A stretch of DNA of 64,000 bases from Peronospora farinosa (lineage: Eukaryota; Oomycota; Peronosporomycetes; Peronosporales; Peronosporaceae): the NCBI GenBank assembly GCA_947646735.1, contig CANTFK010000239.1, positions 372,001-436,000 of the forward strand. Direction: 5' to 3'. Made by a program: the position numbers and the translations under genes. The notes below the pieces were generated by a model. It was not told the DNA's origin and did not search any database. It was given only the letters and a program-made list of their open reading frames with translations. Of the stretch, positions 63,986 through 64,000 are shown in pieces (positions within the stretch are counted from its first letter, which is position 1; each line of letters starts with the position of its first letter).

Positions 63986-64000
63986 TTACAGAGGTGTAAC

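Noticed and set aside
1..64000. tRNA or rRNA genes, CRISPR arrays, Crinkler (LFLAK) effectors
   Set aside because: I looked for the tRNA GGTTCGAATCC-type loop, spaced direct repeats and LFLAK starts and saw none that held up; the tandem repeats present are contiguous, not spacer-separated.

Overview
This is a eukaryotic nuclear window, most likely from an oomycete of the Peronosporales (Phytophthora or a downy mildew). The reasons are intron-poor genes on both strands, introns of only 75-126 bp with GT-AG ends, a GCTCATTTC-type initiator upstream of a RING gene, and Ty3/gypsy and Ty1/copia remnants filling the space between genes. I see no tRNA, rRNA or CRISPR array and no prokaryotic operon.

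Layout. From 0.3 to 11 kb there is a sparse region: an NPPF-type methyltransferase, a decayed MATE transporter, an RING-H2 protein, a long empty stretch, and a two-exon Na+/H+ exchanger. From 11.5 to 20.8 kb there is a block of nested retroelements: a plus-strand gypsy remnant whose gag is split by a 1.1 kb element flanked by a 4-bp duplication, meeting end to end a truncated minus-strand gypsy element that keeps its 5' LTR. From 21.5 to 53 kb lies the gene-rich core: RRP5, a second RING-H2 protein with two decayed relatives, a His/Asp-rich surface-protein candidate, a (6-4) photolyase/cryptochrome, two MFS transporter paralogues around a homocysteine S-methyltransferase, a UFD1-UBX protein, exosome subunit RRP42, a SAC1-type phosphoinositide phosphatase, a CUE-like protein and a TLC/ceramide synthase. 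From 53.8 kb to the end the window is again repeats: two solo elements with clear target-site duplications, 20-21 bp minisatellites, a 213-bp inverted repeat, a gypsy pol remnant with a dead integrase, and a copia element with an inverted internal segment.

Functional links. RRP5 and RRP42 both serve pre-rRNA maturation. The SAC1-type phosphatase and the ceramide synthase belong to ER/Golgi lipid metabolism. The UFD1-UBX protein and the two RING-H2 proteins point to ubiquitin/p97 pathways. The methyltransferase gene MmuM-type shares a 284-bp divergent intergenic region with an MFS transporter, which suggests, without proving, coupled uptake and use of a substrate.

The most unusual items are the UFD1-UBX-UBA-like architecture, the RING-H2 family with its conserved unnamed N-terminal module and dispersed relics, the element family with 12-bp inverted termini carrying a minisatellite, the inverted segment inside the copia element, and short AT-rich patches inside retroelements that may be organellar filler DNA. 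All identifications were made by reading motifs; no database search was possible.
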